The notes below the pieces were generated by a model. The model ran no database searches and was not told the DNA's origin. It saw only the letters and a list, made by a program, of their open reading frames with translations. A stretch of DNA of 64,000 bases, taken from the NCBI GenBank assembly GCA_036784855.1, contig JAZDSV010000010.1:310001-374000 (forward strand). The letters are read 5' to 3'. Position 1 is the first letter of the stretch; each line of letters begins with the position of its first letter. The translations under genes and the position numbers were made by a program. Origin of the DNA: Aphelidium insulamus. Its lineage: Eukaryota > Aphelidiomycota > Aphelidea > Aphelidiaceae. This document shows, one piece after another, positions 61,250 through 64,000 of the stretch.

Positions 61250-61914
61250 TTCTTTTCTGCAGCTTTGCAAGAATGAAAAAGTTGCGGCTGCATGCGCGCT
61301 TTTTATGCGCCAAATCGGCCAATCATGTTGCGCCACAGGATCAACGTGCATTCTGGCCATGTCACGTGAAGTGAATATCATCTTTGCATCTAATTGGCTG
61401 CTTCGATCCATATATCGATCTACTGGATCGGTGCCTTGTTATCGATATTCTCCAGGAACAGATAGGCGGCTAGTTCAGTGGCTAGTCGAACACCGCGACC
61501 TAGTTCAGGTGGAAGCCGACTGTCGAGTGACATGTTCCAATTTGTTGCGCCATCAATACTTTCGTCGTCGTCATCACTGCCGCCTCCAACGCCATGCAGT
61601 AATGCTTTTCAAACCGCGGCTGAAATGTAGACTGACGCGTCGTCCGTATCCAGCACTAATGGACACAGGTTCAACTTTGACTGCAGTAGCGTACACGCGT
61701 GAACTTGATGTATGCTATGTAATGATACGGCAAAATTTGCAATGCCTGCATCACCGCAGGTGCATCCGTGTCACGTCCAAGCAGGCTGCGTGACAAACGG
61801 GACTCATACCGAGATGTTACTGAGTGCAGGTATAATCTGGACATAATTGTAACTCTGCTTGTTCACACTGATGAACTAGACAATGTCGTCTGTATTAACA
61901 TCACGTGTTGCAAA
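61250..61914. other. Gene-poor interval with a kinesin 5' fragment
   Basis: No intact gene. The first part is the promoter of the secreted gene (CATAAAAAG-like element near 61300 on the minus strand). The distal part contains the kinesin fragment annotated at 61770-61807. A 162-codon frame on the plus strand has no ATG in good context and no motif. Confidence 0.45.
61770..61807 (-). pseudogene. Fragment homologous to kinesin-13 exon 1
   Basis: On the minus strand the sequence from ATG at 61807 reads ATGAGTCCCGTTTG...CGCAGCCTGCTTGGACGT, matching the first 37 bases of the kinesin-13 coding region (59161 downward) except for a few substitutions and one missing base that shifts the frame, which soon stops. 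A short duplicated piece 2.6 kb away from its source. Confidence 0.55.
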
Positions 61915-64000
61915 CTATGACGCCGCTTCAATGGCTTCGTTAAGTTTGGCGTTCAGGGTTTGAGCATCTGGTGCCTTGCAGCGGACAATGTACCGCGCGG
62001 GCACGGTCTTTGTGGTGCCGTCTGGCTGCACCGCCGCCTCAAACACCAACAGTGTGACATCCTGCTGCTTGGCACCAACAACTTTTGCCTGCACTTCTGG
62101 CACCACGCGCACATTCAGCGTCACATTACCCGTGCCATCTCTGGTGTATGTTTAATGATGGTACAAACTAAATGTGTGTGTTGGACGTACTGCCTGACTA
62201 GTATGCGCGAGCGATCAGTGGCCGTGTCCTTGTTCAGTTTGACAAAGCCACGACCGAGATCCTTGTAGCCGCCGTCCGTCTGCGCGGCATACAGCTTGCA
62301 CTCGCACTCAAACGTCGTACTTTCTGCTTCCTCGCCGGCGCCCCGTTTCACCAGCTCCACCTGTTCGGCGGTACGTGCTTCTTGCGGCTCGTCCGCCTCG
62401 TCCTGCTCGTCCTCCTTACTGCTAGTGTTGGCGCTGGTATTTTCAGTGGCGGATGTAGCTGTGCTACTAATTGTTGGCTGTAACGAGCCGAATGCCGGGG
62501 AAGTTGTCGAGGAGAATGAGAATTGACTGGCGCCAAAAATGCTGTTGCCACTGCCGGGAGTAGTAGTAGAGGCAGGCGAGAAAGCGGTACTAGCTGCGCC
62601 AAACAGTGACGGTGGCGGTGCAGCTGATGCGTTTACTGCAGCTGTGGCACCAAAAGTGAATGACAGTGGCTTGGAAGCGGGTGGAATTGAGACGTTGTCT
62701 GGGCTGACAAGGGACTTGCCGCTCGAATCTCCTTGTTCCTTGACTGTTGCAGCGGCATTCGCGCCAAACTTAAATGATACCGGCACAGTGCTTGTCGTTG
62801 TTGGCGCCGCAGAAGAGCCAAACTTGAATGATGAAAATGGTTGTGGTTGCGACGGCTGCGTCGTTGACGGAGACGCAGCGGATGGCACAGTTGAGGACGC
62901 TGCCGGTTTCGAGGCGGGGCTGAACGGCGAAAGTTGTGAGGGTTGCTTTGTCACTTCTTTTTCTTCATTGCCCTTCTTTGCGACGGCCGCAGTCTGCAGA
63001 GTAGTCGAGAACACAAAGCCACCGGTCGCAGCAGCAGCAGATGCACTACCAGATGAAGCAGCCTCGGCCACGGACTTGCCGCCAAATACAAACGGCGATG
63101 CTTTACCAGCGCTGTTGGCAATCACGGCCGGCAAGCTGAATCCACTTGCAGCAGGTACTTTGACCGTTTCCGCTACATGCTTTTGCCTCGCTTCTGCAAT
63201 GCGGTCCGCGTGCTGCCGGTACTGTTCAAACAGGCCGCCGTCGCCGTCGAGACGCTGCGCAAGTGCCACCAACTGCTGGTCATTGATGGAATTCTCCTTG
63301 TTGTTGTTGCTGGCGGCATCGCGCAACTTCTCCACAACTTGGCCAACGTGCTGCTGCAGCTGCCGAAATAGTGAATAATTAAGCGCGACCATTTGCTGGC
63401 AGAATTCTTGTTCCGCTCCGCCATTGCCAGTCGACGGCTTAGTATTACCGGTTGCAGTCTGCGCTGCTTTTACCGGTGATGTGGTCGGAACGTGGAATGA
63501 TGGTGGCGGCGGAGAACCGGCTGCCGGTGGCGGTTCAACATCTGCGACAGGTTTCATCTTGTCAGCTGCGTTGAATGTGGACATTGGCTTGAATGAGAAT
63601 GCCGGGCTGGCCTGAGTATTGCCGGTTTGAGAATGGCTAATTTGAGTATTGCCGGCTAGAGTATTGCCGGTTTGAGTATTGTTCTCTCCAGAGACAGGAG
63701 TGCCGGCGGGCGCCAGTGAAAACTTGGGCACGGCGCCGAATAATGAACCACTAGAAGTAGACGGCGGTTTACTACTGCCAAACGCAGGCGTGGCAGCAGC
63801 CGTGAATGGCGCAGGGGACGCCGCCACACCCCACTGCACCTTGGGAGCGGATAGTGAACCCGCCAGACCAGCACCACCAGCATGAGTAGCAGAGGTTCCA
63901 AACTGCGGGACAACAGATGTCGGATGTGGTGCCTTGGCGGTTGGTGTAGTGGGAGCAGGGGCCGGTGCCACCACTCCAAACTGAAATGACTGGAAGGGCT
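61915..64000 (-). CDS. NUP50: FG-repeat nucleoporin with Ran-binding domain (Nup50/Nup2-like), 5' end outside window
   Basis: Two exons visible on the minus strand: 62191 to beyond 64000, and 62140..61915, with a 50 nt GT-AG intron; at least 678 codons. About a dozen FG repeats of the types FGSS, LFGA, FKFG, FTFG and FVFGG are spread through Ser/Thr/Ala/Pro-rich sequence, with a helical, Gln-rich segment in the middle (CQQMVALNYSLFRQLQQHV) like that of several FG nucleoporins. The C-terminal 130 residues form a Ran-binding domain: FECECKLYAAQTDGGYKDLG, GFVKLNKDTATDRSRILVRQ, and after the intron DGTGNVTLNVRV and the final IVRCKAPDAQTLNAKL. This combination is that of Nup50/Nup2, a mobile basket nucleoporin aiding importin recycling. 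Confidence 0.82.

Noticed and set aside
61305-61793. A 162-codon plus-strand frame
   Set aside because: No ATG start, no splice support and no motif; it overlaps the decayed kinesin fragment.
62539-63378. A 279-codon plus-strand frame
   Set aside because: Antisense to the FG-repeat nucleoporin; low-complexity Ala/Gly composition mirrors the FG region.
1-64000. CRISPR arrays, operons with ribosome-binding sites, rRNA and tRNA genes
   Set aside because: The window is eukaryotic with spliceosomal introns; no spaced direct-repeat array, rRNA or credible cloverleaf sequence was found by eye. A covariance-model tRNA scan was not possible.

Overview
The window is nuclear DNA from a compact eukaryotic genome. 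Housekeeping genes are split by very short introns (typically 40-65 nt), intergenic gaps are about 20-500 bp, and both strands are used about equally. The gene set implies a cell with a motile cilium (DRC1, an IQUB-type radial-spoke protein, a kinesin-13), the leucine biosynthesis pathway (2-isopropylmalate synthase), ESCRT-III, PA28-gamma, a Claspin-type checkpoint mediator and standard mitochondria (PDH E1-beta, GLRX5). A cilium plus leucine synthesis, together with a Crinkler-type effector and secreted CPWD-type ankyrin proteins, fits a zoospore-forming microbe that lives on or in other organisms, such as a chytrid-like or aphelid-like fungus relative or an oomycete-like protist. No rRNA or other decisive marker is present, so the lineage is not assigned.

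Layout. 0-6 kb: an edge fragment, a coiled-coil/LRR-like protein, a type I membrane beta-propeller-like protein and a B-box + DUF2009 protein. 6-12 kb: small secreted proteins, including an eight-cysteine family (two intact copies, one frameshifted), a secreted ADP-ribosyltransferase-like protein and a TCAIM-like protein. 12-17 kb: CHMP2 and ABHD13 from a shared 90 bp promoter, then a membrane-anchored TKL-type kinase. 17-20.4 kb: a tandem array of three paralogous secreted proteins with one membrane segment and a duplicated promoter. 20.5-24.5 kb: ZC3H15, GLRX5 (only 19 nt apart) and an oxysterol-binding protein. 24.9-32.3 kb: four GPI-type surface proteins built from Tyr-Gly / Thr-Pro-Cys / Val-Asp-Gly modules, interleaved with GPN3 and TBCB. 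32.5-45.3 kb: PA28-gamma, two unknown genes, a secreted protein, an IQUB-like protein, 2-isopropylmalate synthase and a Claspin-like protein. 45-51 kb: three secreted ankyrin-type proteins, a Crinkler (nuclease-like + kinase) gene and an ankyrin pseudogene. 51-64 kb: PDHB, a Lys/Tyr/Pro-rich repeat protein, DRC1, kinesin-13, a multi-exon secreted protein with a ubiquitin-interacting-like motif and exon duplication, and the 3' part of an FG-repeat/Ran-binding nucleoporin.

Two genome-level patterns stand out. About 64 introns can be modelled from reading frame and homology, and six of them (about 9 percent) use a GC donor, mostly in the form GCAAGT. Most secreted or surface genes have no intron while conserved genes have several, so accessory and core genes differ in structure. 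Exon coordinates given below are my own reconstructions from reading frame, splice signals and remembered family sequences; no search or transcript data were available.
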